From contig CANLHK010000003.1 of assembly GCA_947490615.1 (NCBI GenBank), positions 248,001 through 312,000 of the forward strand: a stretch of DNA of 64,000 nucleotides, given 5' to 3'. The position numbers were made by a program, and so were the translations under genes. Origin of the DNA: Planctomycetaceae bacterium. GTDB taxonomy: Bacteria; Planctomycetota; Phycisphaerae; Phycisphaerales; SM1A02. The notes under the pieces are model-generated. The model had not been told where the DNA came from. It did no database searches and saw nothing but the letters and a program-made list of their open reading frames with translations. Below are positions 28,373 through 36,038 of this stretch, piece by piece; position 1 is the first letter of the stretch, and each line of letters starts with the position of its first letter.

Positions 28373-29056
28373 CTACACGGCCCCCGGGCATGGGCCTGCG
28401 CTCGTGCTCGTGCTCGTCGTCGGGGCTGCGAGTTCCACGAGATCTTCTACGCGCGCGAGTGCTTCGTCGGACGCAGCGATGGTGCGGTTGCGCAGCATCG
28501 CGTAGGCAGTCGTCGCGGGAATCGCGATGAGCAGTCCCCAGAAGGTCGTCACCAACGCGGTGCCAATGCCGCCCGCGAGCATGGCCGGATCCGCTGCGCC
28601 ACCTGTACTGGCGATGGTTCGAAACGCCACGATCATGCCGTAGACGGTTCCAAACAATCCGATCATTGGCGCGATCTGTCCGAGCACATTGAGCCGTTCG
28701 AGTCCGCGCAGCCGCGTGGCCAGCAGTTCATCGGCCGATTGTTCCGCTGCGCGCGTCATCGCCTCGGCGCCTTCAGTGGCGTGCTCGAACGCGCGCACCA
28801 CCATGCGCGAGAAATCATCGGCTCCACGCGCTGCCGCTTGCACGCCATCCTTGGTGCGTCCGCTGGCAAACGCGCGGCGTAACTCGGCCACGCTCTGGTC
28901 AGGAAGCAGGCGATACCGCGCGTTCTCTCGCGCACCCATCGTGATGAGCACGATGTTGGCCACCGAGAGCACTAGGAGCACCCAGATCATCAGGCTGCCG
29001 ATGAGTTCGAGCGAGCCGTCGGCGTTCAGCGAGTAGAAGAAGATGTCACCGTTCAT
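28373..29056 (-). CDS. MotA/TolQ/ExbB proton-channel protein
   Basis: 227 residues from the ATG at 29056. Three membrane segments: LIGSLMIWVLLVLSVANIV near 15-35, VLGQIAPMIGLFGTVYGMIV near 120-140 and GIGTALVTTFWGLLIAIPAT near 160-182, with the family signature region between the last two. Forms the channel part of the motor with the two ExbD proteins downstream. Starts 14 bases after the vWA gene. Confidence 0.94.
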   Translation of the reverse strand: MNGDIFFYSLNADGSLELIGSLMIWVLLVLSVANIVLITMGARENARYRLLPDQSVAELRRAFASGRTKDGVQAAARGADDFSRMVVRAFEHATEGAEAMTRAAEQSADELLATRLRGLERLNVLGQIAPMIGLFGTVYGMIVAFRTIASTGGAADPAMLAGGIGTALVTTFWGLLIAIPATTAYAMLRNRTIAASDEALARVEDLVELAAPTTSTSTSAGPCPGAV

Positions 29057-29070
29057 GCGTGGGCTCCGAC

Positions 29071-30144
29071 TCAGGGTCGTGAATGGGGGTCGTGATTGAG
29101 ATCGTGTGTGGCGTCGAGTGTCGTGGCACTGCGGGGAATGAAGCGGAAACCGTTCTCGCCGTAGTGTTCGGCCGCGATCGCCTGCAGCGTCTGGCCAGGA
29201 TCGGGTTCGAGAAACTGAATGCACTGAATCGTCACCCGTCGCGCGCCGCTCTCGGCGTCGCGCGGGTTGAGACGGTCGAGCATCGCCAACATCGAGTCAC
29301 GGTCGAGCTCATGACTGCCAGGACCTGTTTGCGTGGTCGAGAGCAGAAACACGCAGTCGGCACCCGAACCCAGTGCGAGTGCGAGTGCCTTGAGCGGACT
29401 CGATCGACCTGCGGGGACGACGCGTTCGCGCAGCCAACGCACGGCGTTCTCTCGCGCCGCCTGACTTGCAGCGCGCAGCGACGCATCGCCCTGCAGAGGA
29501 AGCGCGCCGTCCTTCAAAAAGCAGATGACCGTGAACGACTGCGTGGGTTCGAGGCGTTGGAGCGACCGCTCGACTTCATCGATGAGCGCGGGAAAACTGC
29601 CAAGCATCGAGCCCGACGCATCAACGACATAGGCGACGCGCGTCGCGTTTCCCGCGAACAGCCCTGCGAAACTCGCGCCGACGCGCGCGCGATCGGCCGA
29701 GGCAAGGCTCGAGGCCGCGTCACTGTTCGCGTTCGCCGCTTCGAGCGCACCAAACCGTCGCGCCAGTGCGTCCATGGCAGGATTCGCGGCGCTCTGTTGT
29801 TCAAGTTGCCGGAGTTGCGCGTCAAGCGAGGCGGTCGCGCTGGCGCGCTCGGCCTTCTTGGAGGAGTCTTCTCGAGCCGACGCCGCGAAGGCATCGTCGG
29901 GCACAGGCGTGAGTGTCGCGGCGTGCGGTGCTGGCGCAAAGAAGTCAGCCGTCAGCACCACAATCGGCGCGCGCTCACGCACGGCCGCCACGCCGATGGC
30001 AGTCCCAAGGATCGCTGCGGCGATCGCGCCGTGAATCGCCAGCGAAACCAGCAGGCCACGCACGACATCGACACGGCGCTGTCGCAGCAGCGTGTCGGAA
30101 CGCGGGGTCGATTGCAGTGGGGCTCGCGGAGCGTCCGTCGCCAT
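29071..30144 (-). CDS. Membrane-anchored vWA-domain protein
   Basis: 357 residues from the second ATG (30144); the first ATG at 30153 overlaps the predicted -10 box. A cytoplasmic Arg-rich tip, one membrane helix (residues 30-55), a coiled-coil-like stretch (SLDAQLRQLEQQ, about 107-118) and a vWA domain with an intact metal-ion-dependent adhesion site D-x-S-x-S (D175, S177, S179 in VVDASGSM). vWA domains bind protein partners through the metal. The N-terminal layout is TonB-like in topology, but no TonB C-terminal box is seen. First gene of a six-gene coupled operon with the ExbB/ExbD motor. Confidence 0.85.
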   Translation of the reverse strand: MATDAPRAPLQSTPRSDTLLRQRRVDVVRGLLVSLAIHGAIAAAILGTAIGVAAVRERAPIVVLTADFFAPAPHAATLTPVPDDAFAASAREDSSKKAERASATASLDAQLRQLEQQSAANPAMDALARRFGALEAANANSDAASSLASADRARVGASFAGLFAGNATRVAYVVDASGSMLGSFPALIDEVERSLQRLEPTQSFTVICFLKDGALPLQGDASLRAASQAARENAVRWLRERVVPAGRSSPLKALALALGSGADCVFLLSTTQTGPGSHELDRDSMLAMLDRLNPRDAESGARRVTIQCIQFLEPDPGQTLQAIAAEHYGENGFRFIPRSATTLDATHDLNHDPHSRP

Positions 30145-30151
30145 GCGCTGC

Positions 30152-30157
30152 ATCGTA
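30152..30157 (-). promoter_or_regulatory. -10 box TACGAT of the vWA/ExbB/ExbD operon
   Basis: TACGAT on the minus strand ends seven bases before the ATG at 30144. No Shine-Dalgarno sequence, so a leaderless or near-leaderless operon transcript is predicted. Confidence 0.45.
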
Positions 30158-30187
30158 AGTCACGACGCGGCGCTGCACGACAACGCG

Positions 30188-30823
30188 CTAGTGTCCCGCG
30201 GCCTTCTCAGGACTCGCCTTGCCGCCGCGACGGAAGATCATCGCGTCGAGACTGAACGCTCCTGCGCCGTTGAAGGCAATTCCGAGTGCGAGCGTCGCAA
30301 TGGCCACGAGGCTCAGCATGCTGGCCCGCGCGGGAACTGTGCTCGTCCACAAGTCGCCCCACGCGCTTCCAGGAAGTCCAGCAAGGCCAAAGAGCGCGAT
30401 CGCCCAGAAGGCCACGCCGACGGCCCAGATTCGACTGAAGAGTCCGACGAGGAGGAGCCCGCCACCGATGAGTTCAAACACCGAGACGATCCACGCTGCA
30501 ATCGTCGGCTCTGGCACTCCCTTGCCGTCAAACTGCAGCGTCAGCTCATGAAGCGAGCGCGCCTGTAAGACCGAAGTGAACTCGCTGGCGCTCGGAGTTG
30601 CAGGAGGAGGCGCCGCCGATTGTTCTTGGTGGACGACGAGCTCGCCACTGGTGGCGGTGAGCGCCGAAGTCACGCCGAGAGTCCGCAGCCGCTCTGCTTG
30701 CGCGCCTTGGAATTCCGTCCATTCCATCGCGTGGTGCCAGCCCGAGGGGACAAACGCCAAGCAGAGGAGGATCCGCGCGAGGAGCGGGACCGCATTCGAG
30801 GTGAAGTGGTGAAAGAGCTTCAT
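30188..30823 (-). CDS. DoxX-family membrane protein
   Basis: 211 residues from the ATG at 30823. Four membrane segments with the DoxX pattern (LLARILLCLAFVPSGWHHAM first; VSVFELIGGGLLLVGLFSRIW later). Between the first and second helices is a periplasmic insert of about 70 residues, rich in Ala/Pro/Ser, longer than in typical DoxX proteins. DoxX-like proteins are linked to quinone-dependent redox or membrane stress tolerance in various bacteria. Divergent from the tRNA-Leu gene; 43 bases before the next minus-strand operon. Confidence 0.85.
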   Translation of the reverse strand: MKLFHHFTSNAVPLLARILLCLAFVPSGWHHAMEWTEFQGAQAERLRTLGVTSALTATSGELVVHQEQSAAPPPATPSASEFTSVLQARSLHELTLQFDGKGVPEPTIAAWIVSVFELIGGGLLLVGLFSRIWAVGVAFWAIALFGLAGLPGSAWGDLWTSTVPARASMLSLVAIATLALGIAFNGAGAFSLDAMIFRRGGKASPEKAAGH

Positions 30824-30913
30824 CGTGCGTGGATCGATGCGGGGTTGGCGACTCCATTGCGAAACCTTCGAGGCGAGTCGTTGGAGTTGGATCGGCTCGA
30901 AGACCGAAATCCG

Positions 30914-30919
30914 TACAAT
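30914..30919 (+). promoter_or_regulatory. -10 box TACAAT of tRNA-Leu
   Basis: TACAAT ends ten bases before the first base of the tRNA. No clear -35 element at the usual distance. Confidence 0.55.
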
Positions 30920-30929
30920 CTCGGCCTCC

Positions 30930-31013
30930 GCGGGCGTGGCGGAACTGGCAGACGCGCGGGATTTAGGTTCCCGTGGGGTAACACCCGTGCAGGTTCGATT
31001 CCTGTCGCCCGCA
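30930..31013 (+). tRNA. tRNA-Leu (anticodon UAG)
   Basis: An 84-base class II tRNA. Acceptor GCGGGCG (30930-30936) pairs with CGCCCGC (31006-31012) and the discriminator is A (31013). Anticodon stem CGGGA/TCCCG encloses the loop TTTAGGT, giving anticodon TAG. A long variable arm (TGGGGTAACACCC) and T-arm GCAGG-TTCGATT-CCTGT follow. The discriminator A73 and long variable arm fit leucine identity. CCA is not encoded. Confidence 0.95.
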
Positions 31014-31080
31014 TTGGTTGGGGTCGTGGGAAGCGGGGCCGAGCCAAGAGCCGTGGCTCCCCTTCGCAGCGTGGTATTCC

Positions 31081-31086
31081 TACCCT
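31081..31086 (+). promoter_or_regulatory. -10 box TACCCT before DAHP synthase
   Basis: TACCCT ends eight bases before the ATG at 31095. Read-through from the tRNA promoter is also possible, since no terminator is seen between. Confidence 0.35.
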
Positions 31087-31094
31087 CTCTCCCC

Positions 31095-32498
31095 ATGTCG
31101 GCTTCGAACCGCCCTTCCAACACACCCGCAAGCTCCATCCCATCCACGGGGGCGTGGTCGGTGCAGAGTTGGAAGTCCTTCCCGAGCGTGCAACAGCCGC
31201 TCTATCCAGACCAAACCGCGCTGGCGCAGGCACTTTCGCAGCTCTCGTCGCTTCCGCCCTTGGTCACGAGTTACGAGATCGAGTCGCTCAAGACGCAGTT
31301 TGCAGAAGCATCGCGCGGTGAGCGCTTCATCTTGTGGGGCGGCGATTGCGCGGAGAACTTCTCCGATTGCACTTCCGCCGCCATCGCGTCGAAGCTCAAG
31401 ATCCTCTTGCAGATGAGTCTCGTCCTCGTGCACGGGACGCGCAAGCGGATCACGCGCATTGGGCGTTTCGCGGGGCAGTACGCCAAGCCGCGCAGCACCG
31501 CGACCGAGGTCCGCGACGGCGTGGAACTGCCGAGTTTTCGCGGCGACAATGTCAATCGGCCAGAGTTCACGCTGGCCGCGCGCACGCCCGATCCGCTGCT
31601 TCTTCTGCGCGGCTACGAGCGCAGCGCGCTCACGCTGAACTTCATTCGCGCGCTTGTCGATGGCGGCTTCGCGGACTTGCACCATCCTGAGAACTGGGAT
31701 CTCTCCTTCGTCGCGCATTCGCCGTTGGCCGCTGACTACCAGCGCATGGTCGATTCGATCGGCGAAAGCCTGCGTTTCATGGAGACGCTTGCGGGCGGCA
31801 CCATCACTCAGATGCAGCGCGTCGACTTCTACACCAGTCACGAGTTGCTCCTGCTTGATTACGAAGCAGCGCTCACGCGACAGGTTCCGCGACGCGAAGG
31901 CTGGTTCAATCTCTCGACGCATCTGCCGTGGATCGGGATGCGCACCAACGCCGTCGATGGCGCGCACATCGAGTTTTGCAGGGGAATCCGCAATCCCATC
32001 GGCGTGAAGGTCGGACCCGACACCGTCCCCGAAGTGCTGCTTCGAACGGTGCGCACGCTCTCGCCTGACAACGAGCCAGGTCGTGTGGTGCTCGCTTCGC
32101 GCTTTGGTGCGCACGCGATTGGTCGCGGACTGCCGCCCTTGGTTCGCGCGGTGCGCGACGCGGGCTTGCGCGTCGCGTGGGTCTGCGATCCGATGCATGG
32201 CAACACCGAAACCGTGGTGCCGACGACAGGCGCGTGGGCAGGCAAGAGTGTCAAGACCCGCAAGTTTGGGCATGTGCTTGCAGAAGTCGAACAGGCGTTT
32301 GAGGTGCATCGCCAAGAAGGCACGATTCTCGCGGGCGCACACATCGAACTCACGGGTGAAGATGTCACCGAATGCACGGGTGGCGCGCGGGGATTGACCG
32401 ATGAGGACCTCTCGCGCAGCTACCGCTCACAGGTCGATCCGCGGCTGAATTACGAGCAAGCGCTGGAACTGGCCATGCTCATCGCGCGACGGGCCTGA
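31095..32498 (+). CDS. aroG: 3-deoxy-7-phosphoheptulonate synthase, class II
   Basis: 467 residues, the normal length for the plant/actinobacterial class II enzyme, from the ATG at 31095. Condenses phosphoenolpyruvate with erythrose 4-phosphate, the first step of the shikimate pathway. Signature segments: RFILWGGDCAENFSDC, RIGRFAGQYAKPRS, TDPHMPW-like region replaced here by STHLPWIGMRTN, GVKVGPD, WVCDPMHGNT and GAHIELTGEDVTEC with the metal-binding residues. The gene symbol follows common usage for class II synthases in bacteria and should be treated as provisional (aroG/aroH naming varies). Lies directly after the tRNA-Leu. Confidence 0.95.
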   Translation: MSASNRPSNTPASSIPSTGAWSVQSWKSFPSVQQPLYPDQTALAQALSQLSSLPPLVTSYEIESLKTQFAEASRGERFILWGGDCAENFSDCTSAAIASKLKILLQMSLVLVHGTRKRITRIGRFAGQYAKPRSTATEVRDGVELPSFRGDNVNRPEFTLAARTPDPLLLLRGYERSALTLNFIRALVDGGFADLHHPENWDLSFVAHSPLAADYQRMVDSIGESLRFMETLAGGTITQMQRVDFYTSHELLLLDYEAALTRQVPRREGWFNLSTHLPWIGMRTNAVDGAHIEFCRGIRNPIGVKVGPDTVPEVLLRTVRTLSPDNEPGRVVLASRFGAHAIGRGLPPLVRAVRDAGLRVAWVCDPMHGNTETVVPTTGAWAGKSVKTRKFGHVLAEVEQAFEVHRQEGTILAGAHIELTGEDVTECTGGARGLTDEDLSRSYRSQVDPRLNYEQALELAMLIARRA

Positions 32499-32561
32499 TC
32501 GCACGCGCGATCGTGCATGGTTCGTGGAGTTCAAGCGGATCATCCGACTTCCCATTCGGGC

Positions 32562-32567
32562 TACACT
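32562..32567 (+). promoter_or_regulatory. -10 box TACACT before first ketosynthase
   Basis: TACACT ends nine bases before the ATG at 32577; no Shine-Dalgarno sequence in between. Confidence 0.5.
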
Positions 32568-32576
32568 CCGCGCCCT

Positions 32577-33920
32577 ATGTCGCGCCGTCGTGTCGTCATC
32601 ACTGGCCTTGGGCCCGTCTCCGCCCATGGCCTCGGGATCGAGCCATTGTGGGCCGCACTCTGTGAGGGTCGCTCGGCGCTCGCGCCGATTCGCGCGTTTG
32701 ACGCCCGCGGATTCGCAGCGGCATCTGCAGGAGAGCTCCCCGAAGGATTCGATGTCAAAGAGCTCGTTCCTAAGAGTTACCGCAAGGGAACCAAGGTCAT
32801 GGCGCGCGACATCGAGATCGCCGTCGGTGGCGCCGTCACCGCGGTAAAAGACGCAGGTCTCTCGACGCGCGGCACCGATGCCGATCATCCACCGACCATT
32901 GCGCCCGACCGTTTTGGTTGTCACATCGGTGCTGGACTTATTGCAGCCAATGTCGACGAACTCACCGCCGCGTTGGCGACCTCCACCAAGAAGGATGGTC
33001 CTGACGCTGGCCGCTTTGATCCAGCTGCGTGGGGCGCACAAGGGATGCAGGAACTCACGCCACTCTGGCTGCTGAAGTACCTGCCCAACATGCTCGCCTG
33101 TCATGTGACGATCATCCATGATTGTCAGGGACCCTCGAACACGATCACCTGTAACGAAGCGTCGAGCGGGCTTTCGCTGGCGGAATCGCAGCGGGTCATC
33201 GAGCGCGGTGCCGCGGACGCGTGTCTGTCGGGCGGCGCGGACAGCAAGATCAACCTCATGGGCTATCTGCGGCAAGAGCTCGCGGGTCGTTCGGCGCCAT
33301 GCACCGTGGACGAAGACGCCACCAAGAAGATCAAGCCGTTTGATCCCACTTCGCCCGGCACGCTCGTGGGTGAAGGTGGCGGAATCCTCGTGCTTGAAGC
33401 CGAAGAAACCGCTCGCGCACGGGGCGCGCGCGTCCATGCGCTGCTTGCAGGCACGGGTGCGTCGCAGAGTTGGTGTGACGACACCGTCGGCATCGTGCCC
33501 GATCCAACTGGTGAATCACTCGCGGACGCCATTGAGTCAGCCTTGCGCGACGCAGGCATGACTGCCCGCGACATCGACGCAGTGATTCCCTACGGCTGCG
33601 GCATTCCCGAACTTGACGCACTTGAAGCCAACGCACTCAAGCTCGTGTTCGGCGACGCGCTGTCGGCGAAACCCATCGTCACACTCGCGCCCTCGATTGG
33701 CGCGTGCGTCGCGGGATTTGGCATCATCGCCGTGAGTGTCGCGGTGAAGTGCCTCGCCGAGCAACGCCTTCCTGCGCGCCTCAACGCCGTCAACACGCAA
33801 GGTCTTCTCGCGACGGCGGCCCCAAGCCAAGCCTGCGCGCTGCGCAACATCCTCGTCTGCACGCCGAGCCTTGGCGGACAGAACAGCGCGGTCGTCATCT
33901 CTCGCGCGCCGTCGGCGTAA
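32577..33920 (+). CDS. Ketosynthase-fold protein with degenerate active site
   Basis: 447 residues, clearly of the FabF/KAS II fold (RRRVVITGLGPVSAHGLGIE at the N-terminus). The nucleophile Cys is kept (C192 in TITCNEASSG), but the first catalytic His, normally in HGTGT, is replaced by PYGCG (Tyr339), and the second, normally in GHxxGAAG, by SIGACVAG (Ala376). Without both His it should not catalyse normal decarboxylative condensation. It lies 24 bases upstream of a complete ketosynthase, so it probably acts as a partner subunit like the chain-length factor of type II polyketide synthases, though those usually lose the Cys instead. Start supported by the -10 box. Confidence 0.85.
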   Translation: MSRRRVVITGLGPVSAHGLGIEPLWAALCEGRSALAPIRAFDARGFAAASAGELPEGFDVKELVPKSYRKGTKVMARDIEIAVGGAVTAVKDAGLSTRGTDADHPPTIAPDRFGCHIGAGLIAANVDELTAALATSTKKDGPDAGRFDPAAWGAQGMQELTPLWLLKYLPNMLACHVTIIHDCQGPSNTITCNEASSGLSLAESQRVIERGAADACLSGGADSKINLMGYLRQELAGRSAPCTVDEDATKKIKPFDPTSPGTLVGEGGGILVLEAEETARARGARVHALLAGTGASQSWCDDTVGIVPDPTGESLADAIESALRDAGMTARDIDAVIPYGCGIPELDALEANALKLVFGDALSAKPIVTLAPSIGACVAGFGIIAVSVAVKCLAEQRLPARLNAVNTQGLLATAAPSQACALRNILVCTPSLGGQNSAVVISRAPSA

Positions 33921-33944
33921 CGCCCTTTGAACTCTCTGAGTCCC

Positions 33945-35303
33945 ATGACCTCGACGAACACCTCTGCAACAGCTCTCTTGAACGCGCACGGACAGCGACG
34001 CGTGGTGGTCACTGGGATGGGCTGGATCACGCCGCTCGGTCATGACATCGACGGCGTGTGGCGACGACTCCTGAACTCCGAGAGCGGCATGGGGCCGACC
34101 ACGCGCTTTGACGCGCGGACTTTCCCCACGAGTTTCAGCGCCGAAGTGCGCAATTACACGATTGACCGCTTCGTGAAGGACGCTCGCGTGCACAAGACCG
34201 CGGGGCTGAACTCGCAATTCGCGCTCGGCGCTGCCTGTCAGGCGTGGAAGCAGTCGGGGCTTGAACAGTGTGCGACGCTCAATCGCAAACGCGTCGGGCT
34301 GTACCTCGGCGCTGGTGAAGGCGTGTTGGATTTCGACAACTACGCCGCTGCGAATCTTGCGGGATGGAACAAGGACACGCAGCGCGTCGATGGGCAACCT
34401 TGGTCGCGTACGGCCTACCAAGTGCTTGATCGCATGTGTGAAGTCGAGCAGGAACCAAACATGCCGCTCGCGCATCTCGCGCGCGAGTTTGGCATTCGCG
34501 GTCCAGCGCTCAACTGTCTCACCGCCTGCGCGGCGAGCACCCAGGCCATCGGCGAGGCTTACTCGCTCATCCAGCGTGGTGACGCCGATGTGATGATCTC
34601 GGGCGGCACGCACACGATGATCCATGTCCTCGGCGTGACGGGCTTCAATCGTTTGACCGCGCTCTCGACTTCCAAGGGCGATCCGACCAAGGCCTCTCGT
34701 CCCTTTGACGCGACGCGCGATGGCTTTGTCATGGGCGAAGGCTCAGGCATGATTGTCCTCGAGAGTCTCGAGCACGCGCACGCGCGCGGCGCCACACCGT
34801 TGGCAGAAATCGCTGGCTATGGCTCGAGCGCCGACGCGTTTCGAATCACCGACATCCATCCTGAGGGACGCGGTGGCGCGGCCTCGATGGGCGCGGCGCT
34901 GCGTCAAGCGGGGATCGATCCCTTGGGGCGTCGCGCCGATGGACGCGCGGCACTTGACTACATCAGCGCGCACGGCACGGGCACGAAAGAGAACGACTCC
35001 ATCGAAACCCGCGGCGTGAAGCGAGTCTTTGGCGCCAACGCCAAGGACATCCCCATGAGTTCGATCAAAGGCATGATGGGTCACCTCATCGCCGCAGCGG
35101 GCGCGGTCGAACTCATCACCTGCATTCTGGCGATTCGTGATGGCATGCTGCCGCCCACGATCAACTACGGCACGCCTGATCCTGATCTCGACCTTGACTA
35201 TGTGCCCAACACGGCGCGCGCGGCCAAGGTCGATGTCTGCCTGTCAAACTCCTTTGGTTTCGGCGGGCAGAACGACACGCTGGTGGTCAAGCGCTTTGTG
35301 TGA
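33945..35303 (+). CDS. Beta-ketoacyl-ACP synthase, FabF type
   Basis: 452 residues from the ATG at 33945 (a TTG at 33927 is in frame). The catalytic triad is intact: C195 in CLTACAASTQ, H343 in SAHGTGTKEND and H380 in KGMMGHLIAAAGA. Condenses malonyl-ACP with an acyl-ACP. The N-terminal RRVVVTGMGWITPLGHD is canonical. No acyl carrier protein, ketoreductase or dehydratase genes adjoin, so whether it belongs to primary fatty-acid synthesis or to a special pathway with its degenerate neighbour cannot be settled from this window. Confidence 0.93.
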   Translation: MTSTNTSATALLNAHGQRRVVVTGMGWITPLGHDIDGVWRRLLNSESGMGPTTRFDARTFPTSFSAEVRNYTIDRFVKDARVHKTAGLNSQFALGAACQAWKQSGLEQCATLNRKRVGLYLGAGEGVLDFDNYAAANLAGWNKDTQRVDGQPWSRTAYQVLDRMCEVEQEPNMPLAHLAREFGIRGPALNCLTACAASTQAIGEAYSLIQRGDADVMISGGTHTMIHVLGVTGFNRLTALSTSKGDPTKASRPFDATRDGFVMGEGSGMIVLESLEHAHARGATPLAEIAGYGSSADAFRITDIHPEGRGGAASMGAALRQAGIDPLGRRADGRAALDYISAHGTGTKENDSIETRGVKRVFGANAKDIPMSSIKGMMGHLIAAAGAVELITCILAIRDGMLPPTINYGTPDPDLDLDYVPNTARAAKVDVCLSNSFGFGGQNDTLVVKRFV

Positions 35304-35334
35304 GCCGTGTCGTCGCTGGTGACGCGTCGGCGAG

Positions 35335-35340
35335 TACCGT
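35335..35340 (+). promoter_or_regulatory. -10 box TACCGT, leaderless spacing
   Basis: TACCGT ends six bases before the GTG at 35347, again without a Shine-Dalgarno sequence. Confidence 0.4.
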
Positions 35341-35346
35341 GCGCGC

Positions 35347-36009
35347 GTGAACGCGCCCACTGAAACTCCTCCGCGCAGGTCACGGCACTGGATCGCGGTG
35401 GCCCTGATGGTTCTTGTTGGTGCTGCGCTGGCGGCGTTGGTGCTTGCTGCGATGCCTCCGCGGCTGCGCGGAAGGCTGCCGCTTGATCCCGTCGCGCGCG
35501 GCGAAGCTTTTGAGCAGGCGCTTGCCGCGGCCCTTACGCAGATTCGTCCCGCAGGTGAAGAGTGGGCCATCGCCATCGACCCCACCGACTTCAACGCGTG
35601 GCTCGCCACGCGGCTTCCCAAGTGGATCGAGCACGATCCGACGCTGGCCTCGCTCGCACCTGCGTGTGCGCTGCGCTTTGCGGCGATGGCCGACGAACTT
35701 CTCGTCGAGCAAGAAGAGAGCGCGCGCGGCGCAATACTCTTCACGGTTCCGCTGACCCCCACGATTGTCGATGGTCGACTGCAACTGATCATCGGAACCG
35801 CGCGCATCGGACGACTTCCCGTGCCATGGTCTGCGTCGGCGATCACGATGCTGCTTGAGGGCGCGCTCGAGCAACTCGCTTCTGGACCCGCGCAATTCCG
35901 CCTTTCCGATGGTCGTCGTGTCGAGGTCCGTGAGGTCGCGTGCACGAGTCGGCAGATCCGACTGCTCTTCACCACGCTTCCCGCAGCAGTTCCTTCGGCC
36001 TCCCCCTGA
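35347..36009 (+). CDS. Membrane-anchored protein of unknown function
   Basis: 220 residues from a GTG. Basic N-terminus (PPRRSRHW) and one membrane helix (residues 15-36), then an exported domain with a lipid-transfer-like beta-rich pattern: AIDPTDFNAWLATRLPKW followed by long strands (ILFTVPLTPTIVDGRLQLIIGT). The phrase about residue choice resembles small planctomycete proteins found near respiratory genes, but no named family can be assigned. It is followed 29 bases later by nuoG, which has its own promoter box. Confidence 0.7.
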   Translation: MNAPTETPPRRSRHWIAVALMVLVGAALAALVLAAMPPRLRGRLPLDPVARGEAFEQALAAALTQIRPAGEEWAIAIDPTDFNAWLATRLPKWIEHDPTLASLAPACALRFAAMADELLVEQEESARGAILFTVPLTPTIVDGRLQLIIGTARIGRLPVPWSASAITMLLEGALEQLASGPAQFRLSDGRRVEVREVACTSRQIRLLFTTLPAAVPSASP

Positions 36010-36022
36010 TCGCAGCCTGCGA

Positions 36023-36028
36023 TACACT
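36023..36028 (+). promoter_or_regulatory. -10 box TACACT before nuoG
   Basis: TACACT ends ten bases before the ATG at 36039; a C-rich spacer (cgcgccccct) contains no ribosome-binding site. Confidence 0.5.
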
Positions 36029-36038
36029 CGCGCCCCCT

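Noticed and set aside
29071-30144. Calling the vWA protein a TonB or BatA protein
   Set aside because: It lacks the TonB C-terminal domain and Pro-rich spacer, and the operon has no MoxR ATPase or DUF58 gene as in Bat operons.
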